Both the position numbers and the translations under genes were made by a program. From Nibrella saemangeumensis (GTDB lineage: Bacteria; Bacteroidota; Bacteroidia; Cytophagales; Spirosomataceae), in the NCBI RefSeq assembly GCF_039541915.1, contig NZ_BAABHD010000005.1, positions 508,332-572,331 on the forward strand: DNA of 64,000 nt, written 5' to 3'. Under the pieces are notes generated by a model. The model ran no database searches, had not been told where the DNA came from, and saw only the letters and a program-made list of their open reading frames with translations. Positions 16,622 through 24,736 of the stretch are shown here, piece after piece. Within the stretch, counting starts at the first letter, position 1. Each line of letters starts with the position of its first letter.

Positions 16622-17551
16622 CTAACTAAATATGGAACGGACGTAGCGGTTGTTTTCCTGGTAGCTTTCGAGCATGGGCTGTCCCTTCGGAATAGCGCCT
16701 TCCATATGCAGCCAGCCGCGGTAGCCAATTTCATCCAGTACATGTCGGACCTTCTGCATATCAACATTGCCTTTGCCTAGCAACGCGCCGTTTTCCTTGA
16801 GGTGAATCTCACAAATCTGCTTACTACCCAACTGGCGCATCTCGGAAAAGATGTCGTACCCACGGTCGGTCGAGTTGCAGACATCGTAGTAGACCTTTAC
16901 AGCGGGCGAACCGACAGCATCAATAATAGCCATATGCTCGGGTGCCGACAGCCACGACTCAATACCCAGAATCACACCCGCTTTCTCGGCTTTGGGCGCT
17001 ACCACCTTCAACCGCTCCACAACCACTTTGGTACCCTGCGGGTCGTTGCGAAGGTCCCCTGCACTAAAGAATGCCAGGAGAATGTTTTTTACCCTTAATG
17101 CTTTGGCTACATCGATGCTATCCTGCACCCATTCTTCAGCTTTGGGGTCTGATTTGTAGGGTACGTTGTTGAGTTCGCCCAGCGCCAGTCCGCCAATCTG
17201 AACGCCGGTGCGTTTGGCGGCCGCTCTGTATGCCTCCTGCACCTCCTTCTGCCGCAGATGCATATTATTGGCCGCTGAACCCATACTCACTTGTAATCCG
17301 TCTAGGCCAATTTGTTTTGCAACGTCAAAGGCGGCTACATCGCTTGATTTGCCAATCGACCAGTCGCACGCTCCAATGTAAAACCGGGGTACGGCCATCG
17401 GGGGTACGGCAGTCAGTCGGGAAGACACTCCAGTAGCTGGCAGGTTGAAAGAGCCGCTATTTTTCAGGAAATTAGCCGATGCATATGTCGTGCCTGCCAG
17501 GCAGGTGACCAAGCCGGTCAGGGTTTGTTTCAGGGCGTCTCGTCGGTTCAT
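16622..17551 (-). CDS. Exported sugar phosphate isomerase/epimerase-like TIM barrel
   Basis: A 309-residue xylose-isomerase-like TIM-barrel protein. The N-terminus MNRRDALKQTLTG followed by a short hydrophobic stretch resembles a Tat-type signal (RR then hydrophobic core). Family motifs include GLDGLQVSMGS, GVILGIESWLSAPEH (metal-binding Glu), VKVYYDVCNS (metal-binding Asp), CEIHLKENG (His) and GYRGWLHMEG (Glu), so the metal site looks complete. It is probably secreted and folded before export. It is the first gene of a two-gene unit with the cytochrome c/HEAT protein; sugar dissimilation or keto-sugar handling in the periplasm is an inference from that pairing. Confidence 0.83.
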   Translation of the reverse strand: MNRRDALKQTLTGLVTCLAGTTYASANFLKNSGSFNLPATGVSSRLTAVPPMAVPRFYIGACDWSIGKSSDVAAFDVAKQIGLDGLQVSMGSAANNMHLRQKEVQEAYRAAAKRTGVQIGGLALGELNNVPYKSDPKAEEWVQDSIDVAKALRVKNILLAFFSAGDLRNDPQGTKVVVERLKVVAPKAEKAGVILGIESWLSAPEHMAIIDAVGSPAVKVYYDVCNSTDRGYDIFSEMRQLGSKQICEIHLKENGALLGKGNVDMQKVRHVLDEIGYRGWLHMEGAIPKGQPMLESYQENNRYVRSIFS

Positions 17552-17736
17552 GGTGTTACCGATTACTAAAGGAAGTAAAGGTCAGGAACGATAATAAAGC
17601 TATAATTGTCCATTTTTTATGACAGAATAGTAAAAAGGCATCCTGATTGGTAAATATCTAGAAAAACAATTAAAAATTTTTATGTCTATTCCAACCGTTG
17701 CCAAAGGGTTAGGGTCTTTTAGATGTCAACGTTGAT

Positions 17737-18288
17737 ATGCTGGATGAACGAGCATTAGTCGAAGGGTGCCGCAAGCAGAACCGTGCTATGCAGCGACAGC
17801 TCTATGAGCGGTTTGCCGGCAAGCTCTTTGTCGTCTGTAAACGCTATACCAAAGACGCCGACGATGCCGAGGATGTGTTGCAGGACGCATTCGTCAAAAT
17901 CTTCCGGCATATAGACTCGTTTCGGTTCGAATCTCCGCTGGAGGTCTGGCTGAAGCGGATTGTGATCAACACTGCGTTGAAGCATATCCGCAAGCAGAAG
18001 CCCTGGGAGCACACAACCGATGTGGAGGAGGTAGCGTCAACGCTGTCGCAGGCTGATACCAGTCTGCCCACGCTGAACTACCAATACTTACTGCAACTGA
18101 TTCAGGAGCTACCACCGGGGTGCCGGACGGTATTTAACCTGTACGCCATCGAAGGCTACAGCCACCCGGAAATCGCTGAGATGCTCGACATTTCAGAAGG
18201 TACCTCAAAATCCCAGTTTTCCAGAGCCCGATTCCTGTTGCAGCAAAAGTTACAAAACGAACAACGAGTACGAGATGAATCCGTCTAA
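17737..18288 (+). CDS. ECF RNA polymerase sigma factor
   Basis: A 183-residue extracytoplasmic-function sigma factor. Region 2 spans about residues 17-75 (CKRYTKDADDAEDVLQDAFVKIFRHID, with the -10 recognition helix). Region 4 is at about 118-175 (LPPGCRTVFNLYAIEGYSHPEIAEMLDISEGT, a helix-turn-helix). There is no region 3. The 3' end overlaps the next gene by 14 bp, so the downstream protein is almost certainly translationally coupled and functionally linked. No match to the housekeeping -7/-33 promoter was found upstream. Confidence 0.93.
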   Translation: MLDERALVEGCRKQNRAMQRQLYERFAGKLFVVCKRYTKDADDAEDVLQDAFVKIFRHIDSFRFESPLEVWLKRIVINTALKHIRKQKPWEHTTDVEEVASTLSQADTSLPTLNYQYLLQLIQELPPGCRTVFNLYAIEGYSHPEIAEMLDISEGTSKSQFSRARFLLQQKLQNEQRVRDESV

Positions 18289-19855
18289 TCAACATACACC
18301 AGACGACCGCTGGCGGAAAGCCTTCGAGGAGGCATCCGAAACGCCCCCACCGCGGGTGTGGGATGCCATCGAGCGTCGGCTCGACGAGGACGATGACCGC
18401 GCAGGCATCGTGCCCCTCTGGCGGCAGTATATGCCGTGGGCGTCGGGCGTTGCCGCAGCCGTGGCGTTACTGCTGGTTGGTTGGTGGCTGATGCGCACAG
18501 ACTCACCGACTGGCACCGATGTAGCCCGGCAGCAATCTGAACGTAGGCCGGAGGCAGCCGCTCAGCAGCAAACACCTGCTGCCGAAAACAATACAACCAG
18601 TACGACCGAATCTGTAGTGGCCGGGGGGGCCGAACAGTCGTTGGCGGGAGACCTCAAGCGTGGTTCATCCAGCCAGGAGGTTTCACCGCCCGACGACTGG
18701 AATCACCCGCACTACGCCCGGACGTATGACCCGTTGGCCAAAGAGCGAATTCGTAACCGGCAGCAGAGCAAAACCGCCATTCCCGCTACCGCTGACGAGT
18801 TGATGGCAACGGAGCAAATTGCTTTATCGGCCAGTCCGGCTGCGATGTCAGTACCTGGCAATGCCTTAATCCCTTCGACTAATACATTAGTACCGGGCAA
18901 TGCTTCATTACCAATACCAAGCCAGATGCCGCCGAATGAGCGACCACTTTCGGGGTATCCGGTACAGGAGATGCAAGGCCATGGTTTACAGTCAGGGCTT
19001 CGCGAAACGCAGCGGATGGTCTGGTTCCGGGCTCCGGACGCTGATGCTTTACCAGAAGCAGAAATAAAAAAGAATCAGCGGGAAATGTGGGCGTCAGTGA
19101 GTGTGATGCCGTCGTCCTTCAATCCTGCTGTATCGGTCCGTTCCAGTGTACCCATGGCCAATTATGCCATGGCACCGGGACTTGCCAACCAGAATACCAA
19201 GTCCACACCATCTGTTCAGAGTCGGTCTGATTTGTCAATGGCTTATCAGGCCGGCACTGGTTTGCAGCTCACTGATCACTGGTCGGTCGAAACGGGTGTC
19301 GCCTATCTGGCAGGTCGGTCAACGGTAGCCAGCCCGGTACTGGTTTCGGTTGCCACCGCATCCGGCAACCCGATGATGCGATCTACGAACAACTTCTTTG
19401 CCGAGGCTGTAAAAAATGCTCCCGGTAATGCTAATGTGCAGAACGACCGGGGAGGCATCACGTACTTGTCGAACCAGAACCTGTACGATGCCGGTACGCT
19501 TCAATCCGTCAGCAACGATTATCGGTTTGTGCAGGTGCCGGTGCAGGTGGGATACCAACTCCGGCCGAACAAGCCACTGGGAATCGCGCTGCTGGGTGGT
19601 ATGCTGGCCAACTGGTTTGTGCGAAACGACGTGGGCGATAATCTGTCGGTCAAGGCCAATGATGGGTTCTATAAGCCGGTGACCCTATCCGGTGTAGCTG
19701 GTATGCGGCTCCGCTACCGACCTACCCGGCGCTGGTCGGCGAGTATGGCGGGCGTCTATCAGCGGGCGCTCCAGTCGGGTACGCAGCCCTCAATTGAGTT
19801 GCAAACCCGGCCGCAAACAATGGGGATGAGTTTTGGCGTGAATTATCATTTTTAA
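18275..19855 (+). CDS. Anti-sigma-like N-terminus fused to outer-membrane beta-barrel-like domain
   Basis: A 526-residue protein. Residues 1-45 resemble the cytoplasmic head of Bacteroidota anti-sigma partners (RWRKAFEEASETPPPRVWDAIERRLDEDDD). A single membrane helix follows at about 50-70 (PWASGVAAAVALLLVGWWLM). Residues ~75-265 are a long low-complexity periplasmic linker rich in Gln, Ala, Thr and Pro. The C-terminal ~230 residues look like an eight-stranded outer-membrane barrel (TGLQLTDHWSVETGVAYL, YRFVQVPVQVGYQL, RRWSASMAGVYQRAL, ending in NYHF with a terminal aromatic). It overlaps the sigma gene by 14 bp. If the topology is right it would link outer membrane and cytoplasm in one chain; alternatively the C-terminal region is a periplasmic beta-sandwich. 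Confidence 0.7.
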   Translation: MNPSNQHTPDDRWRKAFEEASETPPPRVWDAIERRLDEDDDRAGIVPLWRQYMPWASGVAAAVALLLVGWWLMRTDSPTGTDVARQQSERRPEAAAQQQTPAAENNTTSTTESVVAGGAEQSLAGDLKRGSSSQEVSPPDDWNHPHYARTYDPLAKERIRNRQQSKTAIPATADELMATEQIALSASPAAMSVPGNALIPSTNTLVPGNASLPIPSQMPPNERPLSGYPVQEMQGHGLQSGLRETQRMVWFRAPDADALPEAEIKKNQREMWASVSVMPSSFNPAVSVRSSVPMANYAMAPGLANQNTKSTPSVQSRSDLSMAYQAGTGLQLTDHWSVETGVAYLAGRSTVASPVLVSVATASGNPMMRSTNNFFAEAVKNAPGNANVQNDRGGITYLSNQNLYDAGTLQSVSNDYRFVQVPVQVGYQLRPNKPLGIALLGGMLANWFVRNDVGDNLSVKANDGFYKPVTLSGVAGMRLRYRPTRRWSASMAGVYQRALQSGTQPSIELQTRPQTMGMSFGVNYHF

Positions 19856-19879
19856 ATTTAACCAATGTCTTTCCATACC

Positions 19880-21121
19880 ATGAATAAGCAGTTAATCTCA
19901 ACAACCGGTGTTCTCACCGCAGCCGCCATGCTCAGTATGGCTGTGAGCTGTAAGGATTCGGCGAATAATAATCCGCAACCCGAGCCTGGCAAGACGCTGC
20001 GGGTGTCGGCTCCATTTGCCAGTCAGACCACTGATTTTGCTTTCGGCTTCTTTAAGCGGGTGAATCAGGAAGAAGGCGCAGACAAAAACGTATTTGTATC
20101 ACCGCTTAGCCTGCACATGGCGCTGGGCATGATTATGAACGGTGCCAATGGACAGACGGCCCAGGAGATTCAAAAGACCCTGAAACTGGATGCCCAAACA
20201 CTGGCCGAAGCCAACCAGACCTATACCTACCTACTGGAAAACCTGCCCAAAGCAGACTCCAGGGTCACGTTGGGGCTGGCCAACTCGGTCTGGTACCGCA
20301 ACGGTTTCCAGGTAGAGAAATCGTTTCAGGATGTGCTGAAGGAAAGCTTTAAGGCCGAAGTTACCGGACTGGACTTCGATAACGATGCTGCCAAAGACCG
20401 CATCAACAACTGGGCCAGCCAGCAGACCAACGGCCGCATCCCGAAGGTGATCGACGAAATCCGCCGGGATCATGTGATGTTCCTGATGAACGCGCTGTAC
20501 TTCAAAGGGGATTGGAAGACCCAGTTCGACCAGAAGAATACAGTCGATATGCCGTTCCGGCTGCCATCAGGTCAGGAGAAGACCGTGAAGATGATGCGCC
20601 TGAACACGGAACTTCGTCGGGCGTTCAAACCGACTTATGCCGCGTTTGAACTGCCGTATGGTAACGGCCAGTTTGCGATGACGGTACTTCTGCCCAGCCA
20701 GAACACCTCCGCCGACGCCGTGCTGAACAGCATCAACGCCGGAGAGTGGACGCAGTTGCAGAAAGACATGGCTGAAGGCAAAATCGACATTGGTCTGCCC
20801 AAATTTACGTTGAGCTACGAAATTCAGCTAAAGAATACCCTGACGGCATTAGGAATGCCTACCGCCTTCACCGACGCAGCTGATTTCACCAAAATTAACC
20901 GCAACGGCGATTTGTACCTAAGTTTTGTAAAGCAGAACACGTTTGTGGCTGTCGACGAAAAGGGCACCGAAGCTGCCGCCGTCACCACCGGAGGTATCTC
21001 GGTGACCTCCATGCCACCCTCGTACATCTGTGACCGTCCGTTTGTGTTCGTCATTCATGAGAAGACGTCCAACACAGTGCTGTTTATGGGTAAGATTGTG
21101 AATCCGCAGACGAATTTGTAA
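19880..21121 (+). CDS. Lipoprotein serpin 1
   Basis: A serpin of 413 residues from the ATG at 19880 (an ATG five codons earlier, 19865, is possible). The N-terminus has a signal peptide ending in a lipobox (MAVSC, Cys at residue 24), so it should be anchored by lipid. The serpin fold is complete: NVFVSPLSLHMALGMIMNGA, MFLMNALYFKGDW, FELPYGNGQFAMTVLLP, the hinge DEKGTEAAAVTT, then the variable reactive loop (GGISVTSMPPS) and the closing CDRPFVFVIHE. The small-residue hinge suggests a working inhibitory serpin; aligned to antitrypsin, P1 would fall near Thr-Ser of SVTSM. The target protease is unknown. It lies 24 bp after the anti-sigma/barrel gene and is followed by a paralogue. Confidence 0.92.
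   Translation: MNKQLISTTGVLTAAAMLSMAVSCKDSANNNPQPEPGKTLRVSAPFASQTTDFAFGFFKRVNQEEGADKNVFVSPLSLHMALGMIMNGANGQTAQEIQKTLKLDAQTLAEANQTYTYLLENLPKADSRVTLGLANSVWYRNGFQVEKSFQDVLKESFKAEVTGLDFDNDAAKDRINNWASQQTNGRIPKVIDEIRRDHVMFLMNALYFKGDWKTQFDQKNTVDMPFRLPSGQEKTVKMMRLNTELRRAFKPTYAAFELPYGNGQFAMTVLLPSQNTSADAVLNSINAGEWTQLQKDMAEGKIDIGLPKFTLSYEIQLKNTLTALGMPTAFTDAADFTKINRNGDLYLSFVKQNTFVAVDEKGTEAAAVTTGGISVTSMPPSYICDRPFVFVIHEKTSNTVLFMGKIVNPQTNL
20159..20295 (+). repeat. Near-identical tract shared by the two serpin genes (copy 1)
   Basis: These 137 bases match 21452-21588 with only four differences by eye, although the genes are clearly diverged on both sides. The block encodes AQEIQKTLKLDAQTLAEA and the following residues to NSVWYR. 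It looks like a gene-conversion tract. Confidence 0.85.
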
Positions 21122-21130
21122 TACTGCCTT

Positions 21131-21157
21131 CCCCCAACCCGTCCAAAGGGTTGGGGG
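21131..21157 (+). terminator. GC-rich hairpin between the serpin genes
   Basis: CCCCCAACCC (21131-21140) pairs perfectly with GGGTTGGGGG (21148-21157) around a 7-base loop. It lacks a T-run and may be a partial terminator or an mRNA-stabilising element that sets different levels for the two serpins. Confidence 0.5.
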
Positions 21158-21169
21158 TAAAATAACCTT

Positions 21170-22405
21170 ATGAAGGCTTCGACCTTTTCACGAACCGGCA
21201 TTCTTATCGGCCTATTTCTGGGCATTGCGGCCTTGGTCGGTTTAAGCTGTCAACGGAACCTGATGACCGAGCCTGTTCCTAACCGGGTTATGCAGGTACC
21301 AGCTACGTTCGCCGGCCAAACCACTGACTTCGCTTTTGAGGTTTTTAAACGCGTTAATGAAGCGGAAGGTCCGGCGAAAAATGTCTTTATATCTCCGTTG
21401 AGCCTGCACATGGCGTTAGGTATGGTCCTGAATGGTGCCGACGGAGCAACCGCCCAGGAGATTCAAAAGACCCTGAAACTGGATGCCCAAACACTGGCCG
21501 AAGCCAACCAGACCTATACCTACCTGTTGGAAAACCTGCCCAAAGCAGACTCCAGGGTCACGCTGGGGCTGGCCAACTCAGTCTGGTATCGACAGGGGTA
21601 TTCGGTCGAGCAGACGTTCCAGGATGTGCTGCGCGAGACCTTTAAAGCCGAAATAGCCGGACTCGATTTCGGCAGCGCTACAGCTAAGGACCGGATCAAC
21701 GGCTGGGCCGACCAGCAGACTAATGGCCGTATTAAAAAGGTTCTGGACCAGGTTCCGCCAAACAGCGTCATGTTTCTGATGAATGCGCTGTATTTTAAAG
21801 GGGACTGGAAGATTCCGTTTGACCCCGGCAAAACGGTAGATATGCCGTTCCTCCTGCCGGAGAGTGGCCAGAAAATGGTGAAAATGATGCGGACGACTGC
21901 AGAATTCCGGCGGACATTCCACCCTGCTTATACAGCATTTGAATTGCCATACGGCAATGGGCAGTTTGCCATGACTGTTTTGCTGCCGCAGGAGAACATC
22001 ACCGCTGATGCTGTCTTAAAATCCGTCTCAGCCAGCGAATGGAGTCAGTTACAAAAGGATATGACCGCGGGACCGATAGCTATAGGTCTGCCAAAATTTA
22101 CCCTGGAATACGAGAGTAAGCTCAACGATATACTTAAGAGTATGGGTATGCCAACAGCCTTCACCGGTGCGGCTACCTTCACGAAAATGAACCGCAACGG
22201 AGGGCTGTTTATAGACTTTGTGAAGCAGAACACCTTTGTAGCTGTTGACGAGAAAGGTACCGAGGCTGCCGCTGTTACAACGGTTGGGATGGTTGAGAGC
22301 CTTCCACCGAGTGCGATCTGCAACCGGCCATTTGTGGTAATTATCCACGAGAAGACATCCGGCACAGTGCTTTTTATGGGCAAAATTTCCAATCCACACA
22401 TGTAA
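21170..22405 (+). CDS. Lipoprotein serpin 2
   Basis: A 411-residue paralogue of the upstream serpin, with its own lipoprotein signal (GLFLGIAALVGLSC, Cys at residue 27). The same fold landmarks are present: NVFISPLSLHMALGMVLNGA, MFLMNALYFKGDW, FELPYGNGQFAMTVLLP, hinge DEKGTEAAAVTT. The reactive loop differs: VGMVESLPPS, one residue shorter than in serpin 1, so P1 would be near Glu-Ser-Leu and target preference should differ. It is 48 bp after serpin 1, behind a strong hairpin, and 12 bp before the META-domain gene, with which it is probably cotranscribed. Confidence 0.92.
   Translation: MKASTFSRTGILIGLFLGIAALVGLSCQRNLMTEPVPNRVMQVPATFAGQTTDFAFEVFKRVNEAEGPAKNVFISPLSLHMALGMVLNGADGATAQEIQKTLKLDAQTLAEANQTYTYLLENLPKADSRVTLGLANSVWYRQGYSVEQTFQDVLRETFKAEIAGLDFGSATAKDRINGWADQQTNGRIKKVLDQVPPNSVMFLMNALYFKGDWKIPFDPGKTVDMPFLLPESGQKMVKMMRTTAEFRRTFHPAYTAFELPYGNGQFAMTVLLPQENITADAVLKSVSASEWSQLQKDMTAGPIAIGLPKFTLEYESKLNDILKSMGMPTAFTGAATFTKMNRNGGLFIDFVKQNTFVAVDEKGTEAAAVTTVGMVESLPPSAICNRPFVVIIHEKTSGTVLFMGKISNPHM
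21452..21588 (+). repeat. Near-identical tract shared by the two serpin genes (copy 2)
   Basis: Partner of 20159-20295, four differences in 137 bases. The flanking sequence drops to ordinary paralogue divergence on both sides. Confidence 0.85.
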
Positions 22406-22417
22406 AGAATAACAACA

Positions 22418-23197
22418 ATGAAAACCGTAATGATGACAATGCTGGCCCTATTGGCCATGACCTTTACCGCCTGCGACCCCGTTGTTGAGCCGGAGAGTGA
22501 ATTTAAAACGTCAGGAGTGAATCAATTGATAGGCCATTGGCGGTTAATCGAACCTGCTTCCAGCTATACCGTTACCATGGACATCACACCTGACTCCAGC
22601 CAGGGCGGCAACAATCGCTACCGGATCAATGGTCTGTCTTCTGTAAACTACTATTTCTCTTCGCTGACGGTGAGCGGCAGCGATGCTGTTGCCCTGGAGA
22701 CAATTGGAGCAACCAAGCGGGGCGGCTCCGCCGAGGCCATGCAGTTTGAGCAAAGCTATTTCAATAAACTAAAAGCAGTTAACCGGTATCAATTATCGGG
22801 TAACCGGCTGACACTTTACGCAGGATCCGAGCGACTCGTTTATGAGCGCCAGGCCAGTGACCCGCAACTGATAGGACGCTGGAAGTGGGTAAAAGTGACT
22901 TACGGGTTTACGCAGACTACGTCTACCCCAGAGAAAGCCGGCTATACCGAAACGCTGGAGTTTTACGCCGATGGCACCTACAAACGCTTCCGTAATGACA
23001 AAGAGATAGAGACCCGACTGGTTTACAGCGGAAATAATCCGACCCAAACGGCATACAAGAACGCTATTCTGTTCCCGGCTACGCAGGAGGCTCAGCCTTA
23101 CGAGATCAAAGACGGCCGTTTGTTCCTGTACGAACGTGGACCTGCCGAAGCCACCATTGCCGACGGCGGTATTTACGAATATGAGAAAGTTAAATAG
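22418..23197 (+). CDS. META-domain lipoprotein
   Basis: A 259-residue lipoprotein (lipobox TFTAC, Cys at residue 19). Residues ~35-145 read like a META/HslJ domain: LIGHWRLIE, GGNNRYRINGLSSVNYYF, a Thr-rich strand, a helix ending AVNRYQLSGNRLTLY. A second lipocalin-like segment follows (LIGRWKWVKVTYGF to IYEYEKVK) with the same 'L-x-G-x-W' opening, so the protein may hold two related beta-barrel-like domains. META domains occur in envelope-stress proteins. It follows serpin 2 by 12 bp. Specific function unknown. Confidence 0.72.
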   Translation: MKTVMMTMLALLAMTFTACDPVVEPESEFKTSGVNQLIGHWRLIEPASSYTVTMDITPDSSQGGNNRYRINGLSSVNYYFSSLTVSGSDAVALETIGATKRGGSAEAMQFEQSYFNKLKAVNRYQLSGNRLTLYAGSERLVYERQASDPQLIGRWKWVKVTYGFTQTTSTPEKAGYTETLEFYADGTYKRFRNDKEIETRLVYSGNNPTQTAYKNAILFPATQEAQPYEIKDGRLFLYERGPAEATIADGGIYEYEKVK

Positions 23198-23202
23198 TTG
23201 AG

Positions 23203-23299
23203 TGGTTCATTGGTTAACTGGTTTACTGGTTGTCGGCAGTTTTTTGATACACAGTTGTCCTCATACCTGTCAACGAATTAACCAATAAACCAGTCAACC
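23203..23299. repeat. Inverted array of 8-bp TGGTT units
   Basis: Four consecutive 8-bp units start at 23203 (TGGTTCAT, TGGTTAAC, TGGTTTAC, TGGTTGTC). At 23272-23299 the same kind of unit recurs on the opposite strand. The arms 23212-23231 and 23280-23299 are complementary at 18 of 20 positions across a 48-base loop, so a long hairpin or cruciform is possible. It is intergenic. Confidence 0.7.
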
Positions 23300-23338
23300 A
23301 AAGTAAGGTGGTAATTGCTGACTTTTTGTGTAAGACCA

Positions 23339-23373
23339 ATTGCCCGGTGGCCCTGCTGCCGGGCAATTTTTTT
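23339..23373 (+). terminator. Terminator of the serpin/META unit
   Basis: ATTGCCCGG (23339-23347) pairs with CCGGGCAAT (23359-23367) and runs into seven T. It lies upstream of the true start of the LVIVD gene, arguing against the longer upstream reading frame. Confidence 0.85.
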
Positions 23374-23436
23374 GTGGATTGTTCCAACGGTTTCGCCAGC
23401 ATCGGGGTCTTTAAAGCAAACACACAATCCAGACCC

Positions 23437-24732
23437 ATGAAACGACAGCTTTACTTTTTTGCCCTGCTCCCGCTGCTGTGGCTAACAACCGGCTGCACCG
23501 ATAATTGCGAGGAAACCCGCACCTTCCGCCGGTATACACCTATCTCGTTTACCTTAGCGCAGGTTCGTCAGGGCGTCATTGCCGAGGCTCCCCGAACACT
23601 GGTCAATCCCGGCAAGATTTATACGAAAGATCAGTACCTCTACATCAACGAGATTAAAGAGGGTATTCATGTCATTGACAACAGCAATCCGTCGGACCCT
23701 AAAATGGTGTCGTTTATCCGCATACCGGGCAACGGCGACATTGCTATCCGCAACAACATTCTGTACGCCGACAGCTATCTGGATCTGGTGGCGTTCGACA
23801 TTAGTGACCCGAAGAATATCAAGCCCGTCAACCGGGTAGAGGGTGTCTTCCCGAGTGGACAGTTTGAAGGGGGCTGGTGGTATTACAATGCCGCTCAGAA
23901 TCTCATCAATGACCAGAAGGTTGACTACGTCACGGAGCGGGTTAAAACCAACTGCGAAGAGGGTGGCAACGTGAACCCCTGGTGGGGTTTGGCCATGATG
24001 GACACACGCGCCAACTTCCAGAGTGCGTCACCATCCGCTAACCCCGGTCAGGCAACCAACGGTACGGCCGGGTCAATGGCCCGCTTCGCCTTGTACGACA
24101 ACTACCTGTATACCGTCAGCCAGTCAGACATGCAGTTGTTCGATATCAAGAATCCGGCTGAGCCGAAGATCGGCCGGAAGATCAACATGGGCTGGGGTAT
24201 TGAAACCATCTTTCCCTACAAGGACAAGCTGTTTATCGGCTCCAATACCGGTATGCATATCTATGACAACAGCAATCCGGAGAAGCCCGAGCGCCTGTCG
24301 GTGTTCCAGCACGCCCGCGTGTGTGATCCGGTGGTGGTTCATGAGAATACCGCCTACGTGACGCTGCGCTCCGGGAATACGTGCGCCGGTTTTACGAACC
24401 AGCTCGATGTAGTTGACGTGTCGAATCTGATGAACCCGCGTCTGATTAAGAGCTACCCCATGAAGAACCCGCACGGGCTGGGCGTCGACTTTCCGAATCT
24501 GTTTATCTGCGAAGGGGCGTATGGGCTGAAGAGTTTCAACGTCAGCGATCCGCTGAACATCGACAAGAACCTACTGCAGTACATCAAGGATCTGGACGCT
24601 TACGATGTAATTCCACTGAGTAAATCGCTGCTGCTGATTGGCAAAGAGGGTTTTTACCAGTTCGACTACAGCAATCCGCGTAGCTTGCGCTTATTGAGCA
24701 AGATTCCGGTACGGCGTCCTTCTATTGGCTAG
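23437..24732 (+). CDS. LVIVD-repeat lipoprotein
   Basis: A 431-residue lipoprotein (lipobox LTTGC, Cys at residue 20) built from LVIVD-type beta-propeller repeats: GIHVIDNSNPSDPKMVSFI, LVAFDISDPKNIKPVNRV, MQLFDIKNPAEPKIGRKI, MHIYDNSNPEKPERLSVF, LDVVDVSNLMNPRLIKSY and LKSFNVSDPLNIDKNLLQ. The regular DxSxP spacing defines the family, which is surface-exposed in bacteria but functionally uncharacterised. The ATG at 23437 is chosen because a lipoprotein signal begins there and a terminator lies upstream. The next gene starts 4 bp after the stop, so the two proteins are probably partners at the outer membrane. Confidence 0.85.
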   Translation: MKRQLYFFALLPLLWLTTGCTDNCEETRTFRRYTPISFTLAQVRQGVIAEAPRTLVNPGKIYTKDQYLYINEIKEGIHVIDNSNPSDPKMVSFIRIPGNGDIAIRNNILYADSYLDLVAFDISDPKNIKPVNRVEGVFPSGQFEGGWWYYNAAQNLINDQKVDYVTERVKTNCEEGGNVNPWWGLAMMDTRANFQSASPSANPGQATNGTAGSMARFALYDNYLYTVSQSDMQLFDIKNPAEPKIGRKINMGWGIETIFPYKDKLFIGSNTGMHIYDNSNPEKPERLSVFQHARVCDPVVVHENTAYVTLRSGNTCAGFTNQLDVVDVSNLMNPRLIKSYPMKNPHGLGVDFPNLFICEGAYGLKSFNVSDPLNIDKNLLQYIKDLDAYDVIPLSKSLLLIGKEGFYQFDYSNPRSLRLLSKIPVRRPSIG

Positions 24733-24736
24733 GCTT

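Noticed and set aside
23308..23436. N-terminal extension of the LVIVD lipoprotein
   Set aside because: It would contain the terminator hairpin at 23339-23373 and would bury the lipoprotein signal inside the protein.
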